A stretch of 32,982 nt of DNA from Oscillospiraceae bacterium (lineage in GTDB: Bacteria > Bacillota > Clostridia > Oscillospirales > Butyricicoccaceae): assembly GCA_015068285.1 (NCBI GenBank), contig SVKW01000005.1, positions 1-32,982 of the forward strand. The letters run 5' to 3'. Made by a program: the position numbers and the translations under genes. The notes beneath the pieces are model-generated. The model saw only the letters and a list, made by a program, of their open reading frames with translations, did not search any database and had not been told where the DNA came from. Positions 1 through 9,098 of the stretch are shown piece after piece (position 1 is the first letter of the stretch; every line of letters starts with the position of its first letter).

Positions 1-376
1 TCGCAGAATGACGTAGTCTTTCAAGCTCAGCATTCACATCTGAATCTTTTTCGATATATGTGTCTGTCGACGGAATATAAGCTTCCGGCTGGAAGTAGTC
101 ATAGTAAGATACAAAAAACTCTACCGCATTATCAGGAAAAAATTCTCTGAATTCGGTACAAAGCTGAGCCGCAAGCGTTTTATTATGTGTAAGCACAAGC
201 GTAGGGCGCTGAACCTTTTCAATGATATTCGCCATTGTGAACGTCTTACCGGAACCTGTAACACCGAGCAGCGTCTGTTCTTCCATTCCGAGATTTACAC
301 CCATTGCAAGCTTCTCGATGGCATCGACCTGGTCGCCCGCAGGCTTATATTCGGATTTTATTTTAAAATCTGACAT
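1..376 (-). CDS. uvrB: Excinuclease ABC subunit UvrB (N-terminal part, truncated by window edge)
   Basis: Reverse-strand translation from ATG at 376: [122 protein letters not shown]; Walker A GVTGSGKT and UvrB signature. Confidence 0.96.
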   Translation of the reverse strand, partial: MSDFKIKSEYKPAGDQVDAIEKLAMGVNLGMEEQTLLGVTGSGKTFTMANIIEKVQRPTLVLTHNKTLAAQLCTEFREFFPDNAVEFFVSYYDYFQPEAYIPSTDTYIEKDSDVNAELERLRHSA

Positions 377-1058
377 TTTTCTGCCTCCAGTTCGGGTATG
401 AATCGGCATAAGAAACATAGTCCTTATCGCCTACAATAATGTGGTCATAAAGCTCTATACCCAAGGCTTCAAGACCATTCTTAATCATATAAGTTACGCT
501 GTTGTCTGCTTCTGACGGCAACGGCACTCCACCAGGATGGTTATGTGAAATAATTACACCTGCCGCATTGCAGAAAAGGGCTGTCTGTGCTATTTTTCGC
601 ACATTTATTTCAACTGAATTAAAGCTTCCTCTGTGGATAAGCTCACACTTTATAACCTTTGCTTTGGCATCGAGACAGGCTATGTAAACGCATTCCTCTC
701 TTTCGCCGATGAAGCGCGGAAGGAAAAACTCTCCTGCAGCTTTTGAGCTGTTGAGAAATGCCGCTTTATGCTCATCTGTAAGATAACGCTTGGCTATGGC
801 TGGCATAAGCTTGATGAATGCCGCAGAGTTTTCACCCATCCCTTCGATTGTCATCAGTTCTTCAATCGACGCCTCAAACACAGCCGATATAGAGCCAAAG
901 TGTTTTATAAGTCTATGACCTATTTCATTGGTGTCCTTTCTCGGAATTGCATAAAACAGCAAAAGCTCAAGGACATTATGGTCTTCAAAGCCTTCGAGAC
1001 CTTTTTCCAGAAATCTGTTTTTCAATCTTTGTCTGTGATTTTTATGTAATTCTTCCAT
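363..1058 (-). CDS. radC: RadC family protein (JAB/MPN-domain, DNA repair-associated)
   Basis: 231 aa; JAMM motif region [17 protein letters not shown]-terminal HhH-like '[13 protein letters not shown]'. Its 3' end overlaps the uvrB start by 14 bp. Confidence 0.93.
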   Translation of the reverse strand: MEELHKNHRQRLKNRFLEKGLEGFEDHNVLELLLFYAIPRKDTNEIGHRLIKHFGSISAVFEASIEELMTIEGMGENSAAFIKLMPAIAKRYLTDEHKAAFLNSSKAAGEFFLPRFIGEREECVYIACLDAKAKVIKCELIHRGSFNSVEINVRKIAQTALFCNAAGVIISHNHPGGVPLPSEADNSVTYMIKNGLEALGIELYDHIIVGDKDYVSYADSYPNWRQKNVRF

Positions 1059-1154
1059 AGCGCAATTTCCATTCTTTGTAAATAATTCGTATATATGGAC
1101 ACTTCGTTTATACTCAGGAATAATTATTTTTTCAAATCTTTGTTCCCATCTTTT

Positions 1155-1184
1155 ATTATAATAAATTTCTGCTCACTCTGTCAA
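1155..1184 (-). promoter_or_regulatory. Putative sigma-A promoter for radC-uvrB
   Basis: Minus strand TTGACA (1184-1179) - 18 bp - TATAAT (1160-1155), upstream of the radC start at 1058. Confidence 0.6.
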
Positions 1185-1245
1185 CATAATAAGGCAGATT
1201 TTATCATATATATTTTTGACCAGCTACTTTAAAATGGAGGTTGTT

Positions 1246-3834
1246 ATGAAGCGAATATTATTACTTGTTTTTATGTTTTTATCTGTATCTTTTACCTCTT
1301 CTGCCCTGACACAGGACATGCGCGGAGTGTGGGTAAGCTCTGTGTATAATCTTGACTTTCCATCCGCACCGGGACTTTCGGCAGAACAACTTAAATCAGA
1401 AATTGACAGCATTATTGAAAAGGTCAAATCCAATGGACTTACCGATATTTTTCTGCAGGTACGCCCCACCTGCGACGCCCTTTACAAGTCGGCTATTTTC
1501 CCTTCGAGTGCCTATGTCTGCACTACACAAGGCGATAATTTCCCCGATGATTTCGATATTTTGCAATACTTTATCGACAAGGGTGCAGAGTTCGGCATAA
1601 ATATTCACGCATGGATAAATCCTTATCGTATTACGCGCGGCGGCTTTTCTTCAAAGGAAGAGGCTATGGAAGCTTTGTCGGCAGATAATCCTGCGAGAGC
1701 TTTGGCTGATGATGTTATTTTTCACACAGACGGGAATCTTTATTTCGATCCATCTTCCGAAAAAGTCCGACAGTTAATTATAGATGGTGCTCTCGAACTT
1801 GTGAATAATTATGACATTGCCGGTATACATCTCGATGACTATTTTTACCCTTCTTCTGATTTTAATGATGGCAGGTCATACCAAAGTCTTAAACTTGAAA
1901 ATGAGGATTTACACTCGTTCCGTGTACGTCAGGTGGACAGCCTGATTTATTCACTTTATGATGCAATAAACTCTGCCGATCCCGAGTGCCTGTTTGGTGT
2001 TTCCCCTTTTGGCGTGTGGGCAAATAAATCGAGTAATGAAAATGGAAGTGACACACGCTCATCTCAGTCATATTATGACCATTATGCAGATACTTTAAAA
2101 TGGGTAAAGAATGAAAAGCTTGATTATATAATGCCTCAGCTTTACTGGAATATCGGAAACAATGAGGCCGATTATTCCGTACTTTTGAAATGGTGGAATG
2201 AAGCTGTTGAGGGCACCTCAGTAAAGCTCTATACCGGCAATGCGGCATACAGGATCGCAGATGGCGAGCTGGGATATACGGCTGATGAGATTTCCGCACA
2301 GCTTGAGCTGAACATTGCATCAGAAAATTGCAGCGGCTTTTGTCTGTTCCGTCTTAACAGCATAGATGACAGTTTGACAGAAAAACTGTCTTGTTTTGCA
2401 GATAATTCGGAACTTTACATTGCCGTTGAAAATGACAATTTCCAGACTACGCTTCCAAGATTCCATTTTTATGGTACGACCGGTAATCCGCTCTCCGTAA
2501 ACGGACAGCCTGTTGAAACATCTTCAGACGGATACTTTTCCATTTCCAAACCTCTGGTTTACGGAGCTAATGAATTTGTTTTCACATCCGGAAATAATCT
2601 GCGAAAAGTAAACATATTCAGAAAATATACATTAAATAAAGCTGTAAATGGATACAACTTTACACTCCCCTGTGATACTGGGATTATAACCGCTGTGTTT
2701 ACAGCCTGCAAAGCCAATGGCTCTTTTTTCGGGTGCTTTTATCCCGGAAATATTTTGAAGGAATACAATGATGAAAATATCTTTTCTGTTTCTGTCGCAA
2801 ATGAGTCTTCCAATATATATCTAAATCCCGCAACCGATAATGGCGCAATATCCGTGTTGCCTGCAGGCATCAGATGGAATGTGACCGCTTCAAAAGGCGA
2901 GTTTTTCTGTCTGGAAAGCCTCGGCTGGATAAAGAAAGATAATTGCCAAATACTTTCAAAACCAGTAAAACCTGATGGAAAAATTAAGAAAAGCTCTGCT
3001 TTTGATGAGGATAATATGCTCACAATACGATTTGAGCATTCAGATAAAATCCATTACGCAATCACAGAAAGCGAAACCGGATATAATTTGCATTTAAGCG
3101 GTATTTCTTGCATTGAATACCTCCCCGAAGCTATAGAAAACGGCAGTACTATGCTTAATTCAGGCGGACTGGTTTACACCTTTACACCATCGGTAAATAC
3201 TGACATATCAGGATATGACATAGTATATTATAATGGATATACAGATATAATTTTTTACAAGAAGCCTGTTGCCGAGGATTCTGATTTACCCCTTGCCGGA
3301 ATCTCATTTTTACTTGATGCCGGGCACGGCGGAAGCCAGGTGGGAGCACTTTCCTGCTCTCCCGATATTTATGAAAAAGATATAAATCTTGACTACACAC
3401 TTGCTCTTGGTGAAAAACTTTCCGCACTCGGCGCAGATGTAAAATATACTCGCACAGAAGATGCCGATATATCTCTTGATGAAAGATACAAAATGGCCTT
3501 GGGCACGAATGGAGTATTTATTTCAATTCACAACGACAGCATAAGCAACTCATCTGTAAGCACAAATATGAGTGGTGTTTCTCTCCATGTGAATAATCGT
3601 CATTCCTCTTTACTGGCAGATTATATTGCTGATAATATGGGCGACATACCCGCCAATTATATTTCCCGCAATTCCAATTTATATATGGCAAAGCCCAAAA
3701 ACACATACAGTATTCTCATAGAAAACCAGTTTGTCTCTTCCCCGTCCTCTCTTGAATTGTTGCTCTCCGAAGAATACAAATCTCATTTTATTGACTTATT
3801 ATCCAATGCATTATGCAATTTCTTTGCAGAATAG
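1246..3834 (+). CDS. Secreted family-10 glycosyl hydrolase-like (DUF187/GHL10, DigH/YngK-like) protein with C-terminal N-acetylmuramoyl-L-alanine amidase (Amidase_3) domain
   Basis: Start ATG 1246 preceded by GGAGG; signal peptide MKRILLLVFMFLSVSFTSSA; GHL10 signature 'MRGVWVSSVYNLDFPS...IFLQVRPTCDALYKSAIFPSS...IHAWINPYRI...GIHLDDYFYP'; C-terminal Amidase_3 motifs LLDAGHGG, YEKDINLD, ISIHND, ILIENQF. Confidence 0.9.
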   Translation: MKRILLLVFMFLSVSFTSSALTQDMRGVWVSSVYNLDFPSAPGLSAEQLKSEIDSIIEKVKSNGLTDIFLQVRPTCDALYKSAIFPSSAYVCTTQGDNFPDDFDILQYFIDKGAEFGINIHAWINPYRITRGGFSSKEEAMEALSADNPARALADDVIFHTDGNLYFDPSSEKVRQLIIDGALELVNNYDIAGIHLDDYFYPSSDFNDGRSYQSLKLENEDLHSFRVRQVDSLIYSLYDAINSADPECLFGVSPFGVWANKSSNENGSDTRSSQSYYDHYADTLKWVKNEKLDYIMPQLYWNIGNNEADYSVLLKWWNEAVEGTSVKLYTGNAAYRIADGELGYTADEISAQLELNIASENCSGFCLFRLNSIDDSLTEKLSCFADNSELYIAVENDNFQTTLPRFHFYGTTGNPLSVNGQPVETSSDGYFSISKPLVYGANEFVFTSGNNLRKVNIFRKYTLNKAVNGYNFTLPCDTGIITAVFTACKANGSFFGCFYPGNILKEYNDENIFSVSVANESSNIYLNPATDNGAISVLPAGIRWNVTASKGEFFCLESLGWIKKDNCQILSKPVKPDGKIKKSSAFDEDNMLTIRFEHSDKIHYAITESETGYNLHLSGISCIEYLPEAIENGSTMLNSGGLVYTFTPSVNTDISGYDIVYYNGYTDIIFYKKPVAEDSDLPLAGISFLLDAGHGGSQVGALSCSPDIYEKDINLDYTLALGEKLSALGADVKYTRTEDADISLDERYKMALGTNGVFISIHNDSISNSSVSTNMSGVSLHVNNRHSSLLADYIADNMGDIPANYISRNSNLYMAKPKNTYSILIENQFVSSPSSLELLLSEEYKSHFIDLLSNALCNFFAE

Positions 3835-3905
3835 TATATTTCACACTTGCAAGCACCATCTATATGTGATAGAATATTAGAAAATAATATTTTATGGTGT
3901 TAATT

Positions 3906-4481
3906 ATGAATGTATACGATTTTGATAAAACAATTTTCAATCCTGACAGCTCAAAGAAGTTTATCTTCTACTGTCTTAAAAAGAAGCCTTATGTAGTCTA
4001 CAGACTTCCGCTTGCCGGCGTTTACTTTATCAAGTATAAGCTTGGTCTTTGTGAAAAGGACAGAATGAAGGAAAAACTTTTCAGCATTATTCGTCATTTC
4101 CAGCCGCTTGACAAATATGTACATGATTTCTGGAGCAAGAATATGGACGGTTTTTCCAAGTATTATCTTGCACAGAAAAGACCGGATGATGTTATCATCT
4201 CCGCAAGCCCGTCTTTCCTGCTTCGCGACATTTGTAAAGAGCTTGGAATAGGCACACTTATCGCCTCTGAAGCAGATGAAAAGACTGGTAAATGGCTGAG
4301 AAAAAATTGCTATGGTGCAGAAAAAGTAGTACGATACAGAGAAATTTTCGGTGATGCAAAAATCGATGAATTCTATTCCGACTCCCTTTCTGACAGCCCT
4401 CTTGCAGAAATTGCTGAAAAGGCTTTTGTCGTCGACTATGAAACACTTACACCTTGGGAAGAATACAAAAAGCAGCACTAA
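3906..4481 (+). CDS. HAD-superfamily subfamily IB phosphatase
   Basis: Motif I DFDKTIF, motif II SAS, motif III region DSLSDSPL. Confidence 0.82.
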   Translation: MNVYDFDKTIFNPDSSKKFIFYCLKKKPYVVYRLPLAGVYFIKYKLGLCEKDRMKEKLFSIIRHFQPLDKYVHDFWSKNMDGFSKYYLAQKRPDDVIISASPSFLLRDICKELGIGTLIASEADEKTGKWLRKNCYGAEKVVRYREIFGDAKIDEFYSDSLSDSPLAEIAEKAFVVDYETLTPWEEYKKQH

Positions 4482-4486
4482 CTTAA

Positions 4487-4511
4487 AAAGGAAGCCTTAT
4501 CGGCTTCCTTT
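4487..4511 (+). terminator. Rho-independent terminator of the HAD gene
   Basis: AAAGGAAGCC-TTATC-GGCTTCCTTT followed by GTTTTTT. Confidence 0.8.
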
Positions 4512-4817
4512 GTTTTTTATAAAATATATGATTATTGATAAAATTACCCCTATGAATAGTGCAAAAACTCCGCCGTATATTATAAGCAATCCAAATAAAT
4601 CCCAGCCTGTTATGATATGCGACAAGCCTTCAAGAGTGATAACTGCAATCGCAAGAATAAATGCAAATGCCCATTTAAGATAGCTTTTTACCTTTTTCAG
4701 CAAAATATACTGAATAACAAAACCTATTATAACACATATCCACAGCGGTATAGTTATCTGCCATGCTTCTGTGCTGAAAAATGCATGAAACATTCCGATT
4801 TCAAACATTTCTTTCAT
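4497..4817 (-). CDS. Small multi-TM membrane protein of unknown function
   Basis: 106 aa, strongly hydrophobic; RBS AGGAGGG embedded in the 3' end of the upstream apgM-like gene (stop at 4819, start at 4817). Confidence 0.7.
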   Translation of the reverse strand: MKEMFEIGMFHAFFSTEAWQITIPLWICVIIGFVIQYILLKKVKSYLKWAFAFILAIAVITLEGLSHIITGWDLFGLLIIYGGVFALFIGVILSIIIYFIKNKGSR

Positions 4818-4818
4818 A

Positions 4819-6042
4819 CTATCCCTCCTGTTTCAGAAGTTCTCCCATCAATTCGTGTGCTTTGTCAAAGAAAACACCTGTGTTTTTAGCGTTAGTTTCT
4901 GTGTATACAAACGCGTTTTCTGCAGGAATGTCCATGTTTCTGTACATTGCAAACGGAACAGGATCTGCCGAATGAGTTCTTATCACCATCGGAGTCGGAT
5001 GATCAGGCATAATAAGCACAGAATAGTCGTCACCGCAATTTTCAAGATACTCCATAACAGGAGCTATAACCTTGCTGTCGATATCTTCAATACATTCGAT
5101 TTTCTCTTTAAGCTGATTGTGATGGCCGCATTCGTCAGCCGCTTCAACATGAAGATAAACAAAACTGTAACCGTCCTCAAAGGCTTTTATCGCAGCTTTT
5201 GCCTTAGCAAGATAATCTGTTTCAAATGTGCCCGTGATATTTCCCTCAACATGAAGAACATCAAGCCCTGCGCAGATGCCTATGCCTCTTATAAGATCGA
5301 CAGCAGAAATAATTCCGCCTTTTTCTATGCCAAACTTCTCTTTATATGGTGTAAGGGCAGGCTTTCTTCCTTCGCCCCAGAACCACAGACAGTTAGCAGG
5401 ATTCTTCCCCTCGGCAATACGCTTTTTATTGACCGGATGATCTTTGAGCAGCTCATAGGAGCGGCGCATCATTGAATAAAGATAGAGAGCATTTTCCCCA
5501 TCAGGAAGATATTCAAAAACAGGCTTGCCGCTTATATCGTGAGGAGGAGTTGTGACTGCGCCTGTATCTGCATTTCTCAGCACAAGACAATGGCGATAGC
5601 TTATACCGCAGTAAAGCTCAATAAAATCATTACGGAAGGTCTTGTCCATGTATTCGATAAGCTGACGAGCTTCTTCTGTGGAAATCTCACCTGCGCTGTA
5701 GTCGTGCATTATACATTCGTCGATATTATCTGAGCCGGAAAGGGTCACAAGATTACATCTGTATGCCACATCTTCTGCCGCAAGTTCAATTCCCATATTC
5801 ACAGCTTCAAGCGGGGATCTGCCTGTATAATAAACATGGGGATCATATCCGAAAACCGAAAGATTGGCGTTATCGCTGCCCGGATGCATACCAACAGGAA
5901 CTGTGCGCGCAAGACCGAATATACCTTTGCCTGCAATTTTGTCCATATTCGGGTGTTTTGACACTTCAAGCGGAGTTTTTCCGTCGAGCTCAGGTACAGG
6001 ATAATCGGCCATACCATCACAAAGAATAACTATCGTTTTCAT
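4819..6042 (-). CDS. apgM: Cofactor-independent phosphoglycerate mutase-like protein (ApgM/COG3635); possibly a functional homoserine kinase
   Basis: MKTIVILCDGMADYPVPELDGKTPLE, HPGSDNANLSVFGYDPHVYYTGRSPLEA, VHVEAADECGHH, IMPDHPTPMVIRTHSADPVPF: alkaline-phosphatase-superfamily iPGM motifs; starts 3 bp after thrC. Confidence 0.9.
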   Translation of the reverse strand: MKTIVILCDGMADYPVPELDGKTPLEVSKHPNMDKIAGKGIFGLARTVPVGMHPGSDNANLSVFGYDPHVYYTGRSPLEAVNMGIELAAEDVAYRCNLVTLSGSDNIDECIMHDYSAGEISTEEARQLIEYMDKTFRNDFIELYCGISYRHCLVLRNADTGAVTTPPHDISGKPVFEYLPDGENALYLYSMMRRSYELLKDHPVNKKRIAEGKNPANCLWFWGEGRKPALTPYKEKFGIEKGGIISAVDLIRGIGICAGLDVLHVEGNITGTFETDYLAKAKAAIKAFEDGYSFVYLHVEAADECGHHNQLKEKIECIEDIDSKVIAPVMEYLENCGDDYSVLIMPDHPTPMVIRTHSADPVPFAMYRNMDIPAENAFVYTETNAKNTGVFFDKAHELMGELLKQEG

Positions 6043-6045
6043 GTT

Positions 6046-7533
6046 TTACCTCCCTTTTAACCAGTTGAGAACCTCGCTTCTCATATCATCTTTTTCTATA
6101 ACCTTTTCAAATCTTGGAGTTTTATTTTTAAGCTCAGCTAAAGGCGCAGGAGCTTTTTTATTTACAGCATTTTCCAGATTCGCAAGCTTTTCAAAGTCAT
6201 CGCCGCTGTTTTCTTCATCCAAAGCAGAAAGAATTGCAGGAGCGAACTTGAAAGGCGATGCGGTAGACACAACAACCATAGGGAAATCTTCAGACTGTGA
6301 GATTTTATACTGCTCGGCAACATTTACACCTACTGCAGTATGTGTATCGCAGAGATAACCAGTTTCATTATATATTCTCTTTATCGTTTCAGCCGTATCG
6401 TTATCATCGCAGCAGAAGCCGATAAAACCTTCTTCGTGAAGTTTGTTTAAAATATCTTCTCCGATATTATATTTACCATTTTCCTTAAGCTGTTTCATCC
6501 AGTTTTTTACAGTTTCATCATCTGTGAGCATAAAGAGAAGTCTTTCAAGATTGGATGAAATCAGAATATCCATACTTGGCGATGTTGTAAGATGGAATGT
6601 GCGGTTTCTGTCGTAAACACCTGTTTCGAGGAATTCTGTCAGCACATTATTTTCATTCGATGCGCAAACGAGTTTATTTATCGGCAATCCGCTCTTCTTC
6701 GCCATATATCCTGCAAGAATATTGCCAAAATTGCCTGTTGGCACACAAAAATCCACTTTATCCCCTGTTTTTATAACATTATTTTTAACAAGACGGGAAT
6801 ATGCCCAATAATAATAGACAATCTGCGGCGCAAGTCTGCCCCAGTTGATAGAGTTGGCGCTGGAAAGCATAATTCTATTTTCAGCAAGCTCATCTGCCAT
6901 CTCAGCGTCGGTGAATATTGCCTTTACACCATTCTGGGTATCATCAAAATTGCCCTTTACCGCAAATACATTGACGTTATTACCTGTCTGGGTAACCATC
7001 TGATAACGCTGGATATCTGATGTGCCACCATGAGGATAGAATACGCATATTTTCGTGCCATTTACGTCTGCAAAGCCTTCAAGGGCGGCTTTTCCTGTAT
7101 CGCCCGATGTGGCTACAAGAATAGCAACCGTCTTATCTTCGCCGCATTTTCTTGCTGCAGCAGGAAGAAGCTGAGGAAGCATCTGGAGCGCAAAATCTTT
7201 AAAAGCACATGTCGGACCATGCCACAATTCAAGGCTGTACATATTGTCCTTTACTTTGATAAGCGGAGCTACTTCATCCGTATCAAACTGAATGCCGTAT
7301 GCATTTTTTACATACTCCGCAAGCTCTTCGGCTGTATAGTCAGGCAGAAAATCCTTAAGGACAGTTTCGGCAGTTTTATGATAATCATAGTCTGCCATTT
7401 TACCAATTTCTTCAATGCTGATTTCTGGCATTGTGTGCGGAATATAGAGTCCTCCGTCATCTGCAAGACCGTTCAGAATGGCATGAGCAGACGGAACATT
7501 CATTTCTTTATTTCTTGTGCTGCAGAATAGCAT
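6046..7533 (-). CDS. thrC: Threonine synthase
   Basis: MLFCSTRNKEMNVPSAHAILNGLADDGGLYIP; PLP motif ELWHGPTCAFKDFALQ; VATSGDTGKAALEGFA; GNFGNILAGYMAK. Start at 7533 (GGGAGGG RBS; the upstream ATG at 7548 overlaps the RBS). Confidence 0.97.
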   Translation of the reverse strand: MLFCSTRNKEMNVPSAHAILNGLADDGGLYIPHTMPEISIEEIGKMADYDYHKTAETVLKDFLPDYTAEELAEYVKNAYGIQFDTDEVAPLIKVKDNMYSLELWHGPTCAFKDFALQMLPQLLPAAARKCGEDKTVAILVATSGDTGKAALEGFADVNGTKICVFYPHGGTSDIQRYQMVTQTGNNVNVFAVKGNFDDTQNGVKAIFTDAEMADELAENRIMLSSANSINWGRLAPQIVYYYWAYSRLVKNNVIKTGDKVDFCVPTGNFGNILAGYMAKKSGLPINKLVCASNENNVLTEFLETGVYDRNRTFHLTTSPSMDILISSNLERLLFMLTDDETVKNWMKQLKENGKYNIGEDILNKLHEEGFIGFCCDDNDTAETIKRIYNETGYLCDTHTAVGVNVAEQYKISQSEDFPMVVVSTASPFKFAPAILSALDEENSGDDFEKLANLENAVNKKAPAPLAELKNKTPRFEKVIEKDDMRSEVLNWLKGR

Positions 7534-7593
7534 GGTATTCCCTCCCAAATAAAGTATCTTTGTTTACATTATACCATATACTTATACAAAAAT

Positions 7594-7618
7594 AAAGCCG
7601 GACTTATCATCCGGCTTT
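7594..7618 (-). terminator. Rho-independent terminator of the VWA gene
   Basis: Minus strand AAAGCCGGA-TGATAAG-TCCGGCTTT followed by ATTTTT, directly after the stop codon at 7625. Confidence 0.8.
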
Positions 7619-7624
7619 GATTTT

Positions 7625-9001
7625 TTAACCCTCACAGCATGGGAAATAATCATAATCGACAACATTTGCAAAGGCTCTCGCTCTGAATGTTCTTGCAGAA
7701 CAAAGTGTATCAGGTGTGCCGTCAAGATCAAGGTCCTCCGGCAGAACAAACTTGATGCAGTTGACCTGCACATTCTGACATTCTGTACCTGTAAGCGCAG
7801 GAAGTGTGAAGATTTTTCTTCCGCGTGGATATTCAAGACCTTCTTCATCGAGTTCGGACAGGAAAACCGCTACAGCTACCCTTTTACCGGGACAAACATT
7901 GAGCAAAGTAAGGCTTACCTCGGCAATTCTGCCCTTTCCGTCAATTGTGACATTGGACATATCAAATGCAATGATATCCTGACAGTTTTCTGTTGTTACA
8001 TCGACAGATGCAGGACATGGCTCGGAATATTCAACAATGTCACTGCACTGTACTGTGACAAGCGGATCAGGAAAATCTACGATATTTTCTTCTGCATCAG
8101 AATATGTTATCGCTTCATTTACAGCCTTTGTACCGCCTGTGATAGCCGTATGCCGGACATACAACTGAAGTGTTGCGCCTTCATCTGCTTCTGTGCCAAG
8201 GCTGTCAATAGCCCACGCGACGCTCTGTGGAGTAACAAGCGTTGCTGTACCGACAGTTGGTGAAACAATCTGTGTGATTTCAAAATCAGGATTTACTGTA
8301 TCGAGAATCTGAATATCTGTTGCGCCTGCCTTTGTGATGTTTGATCCCAATTCACCAAGCAACGCTTCAATACTCTCTGTATCAGGAGCAATAATCACAT
8401 GTGATTCGTCAGGGTCTGTTGCCCATTCATTGAGATTATTGATATCAATGCCTTCCGTACCTTCAATGCCAACCATATAGATCGTAATACCAAGGGTTTC
8501 TCTTGCATAACGAGCAATATTGTCAGCAGATGTGCCTTCGGAATCGACACCATCTGTCAGCATAACAAGCACTTTCTCATTTTCCGATGTTGTATTGAAC
8601 AATGAAATAGCCTTTGAAAATGCATCATAATGGTTTGTGCTTCCCGCTTCTTCAGTTGTAAGATTATTTACAATCTGCCTGAGCAGTACTGCATTTGTGT
8701 CAAGAGGACTTTCGATAGTTGCAACGCTGTCAAAGCTTACAATACCTACTCTGCTGTTTTCTATAATGCCGTCAATGTCTCCTGTTGCACCATCAATAAT
8801 GTCGATAATCTGATTTGCGGCAGCCTGCAATGTTGCAAAGGCTTCGCCTGCCATGCTTGCTGAATTATCGAGAGCAAGAACAAGGTCAACCGGTGCGGAC
8901 ACGATATCGGGTGCGGCTGAAATTGCAAGGGTTACAAGCAAGGAATCGCTGCACCCGATTATCTGCTGATCGATCGTTTTATTTGAATTAGTAATTCCCA
9001 T
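7625..9001 (-). CDS. Von Willebrand factor type A domain protein with Cys-containing C-terminal domain, no recognisable signal peptide
   Basis: MIDAS residues LALDNSASMAGE, AGSTNHYDA, VLVMLTDGVDSEG; C-terminal VCPGKRVAVAVFLSELDEEGLEYPRG...CIKFVLPEDLDLDG...YFPCCEG; RBS GGAGGG upstream of ATG. Confidence 0.85.
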   Translation of the reverse strand: MGITNSNKTIDQQIIGCSDSLLVTLAISAAPDIVSAPVDLVLALDNSASMAGEAFATLQAAANQIIDIIDGATGDIDGIIENSRVGIVSFDSVATIESPLDTNAVLLRQIVNNLTTEEAGSTNHYDAFSKAISLFNTTSENEKVLVMLTDGVDSEGTSADNIARYARETLGITIYMVGIEGTEGIDINNLNEWATDPDESHVIIAPDTESIEALLGELGSNITKAGATDIQILDTVNPDFEITQIVSPTVGTATLVTPQSVAWAIDSLGTEADEGATLQLYVRHTAITGGTKAVNEAITYSDAEENIVDFPDPLVTVQCSDIVEYSEPCPASVDVTTENCQDIIAFDMSNVTIDGKGRIAEVSLTLLNVCPGKRVAVAVFLSELDEEGLEYPRGRKIFTLPALTGTECQNVQVNCIKFVLPEDLDLDGTPDTLCSARTFRARAFANVVDYDYFPCCEG

Positions 9002-9065
9002 ATTACCCTCCGTTTGTTGTATTTCATTAGTATACTATTCGGTTTGGGCAAGTATGGTGACAAAA

Positions 9066-9093
9066 GAAAACGGCCGCATCTGCGACCGTTTTT
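9066..9093 (-). terminator. Terminator of the substrate-binding protein gene
   Basis: AAACGGCCGCA-TC-TGCGACCGTTTTT hairpin (one mismatch) just downstream of the stop at 9099 on the minus strand. Confidence 0.6.
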
Positions 9094-9098
9094 ATGTT

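Noticed and set aside
4855-5475. 206-aa plus-strand ORF over apgM
   Set aside because: Overlaps a strongly supported gene, starts without an RBS and has no domain signature.
7582-7848. 88-aa minus-strand ORF at the 3' end of the VWA gene
   Set aside because: Alternate frame inside the VWA coding sequence; reads through its terminator.
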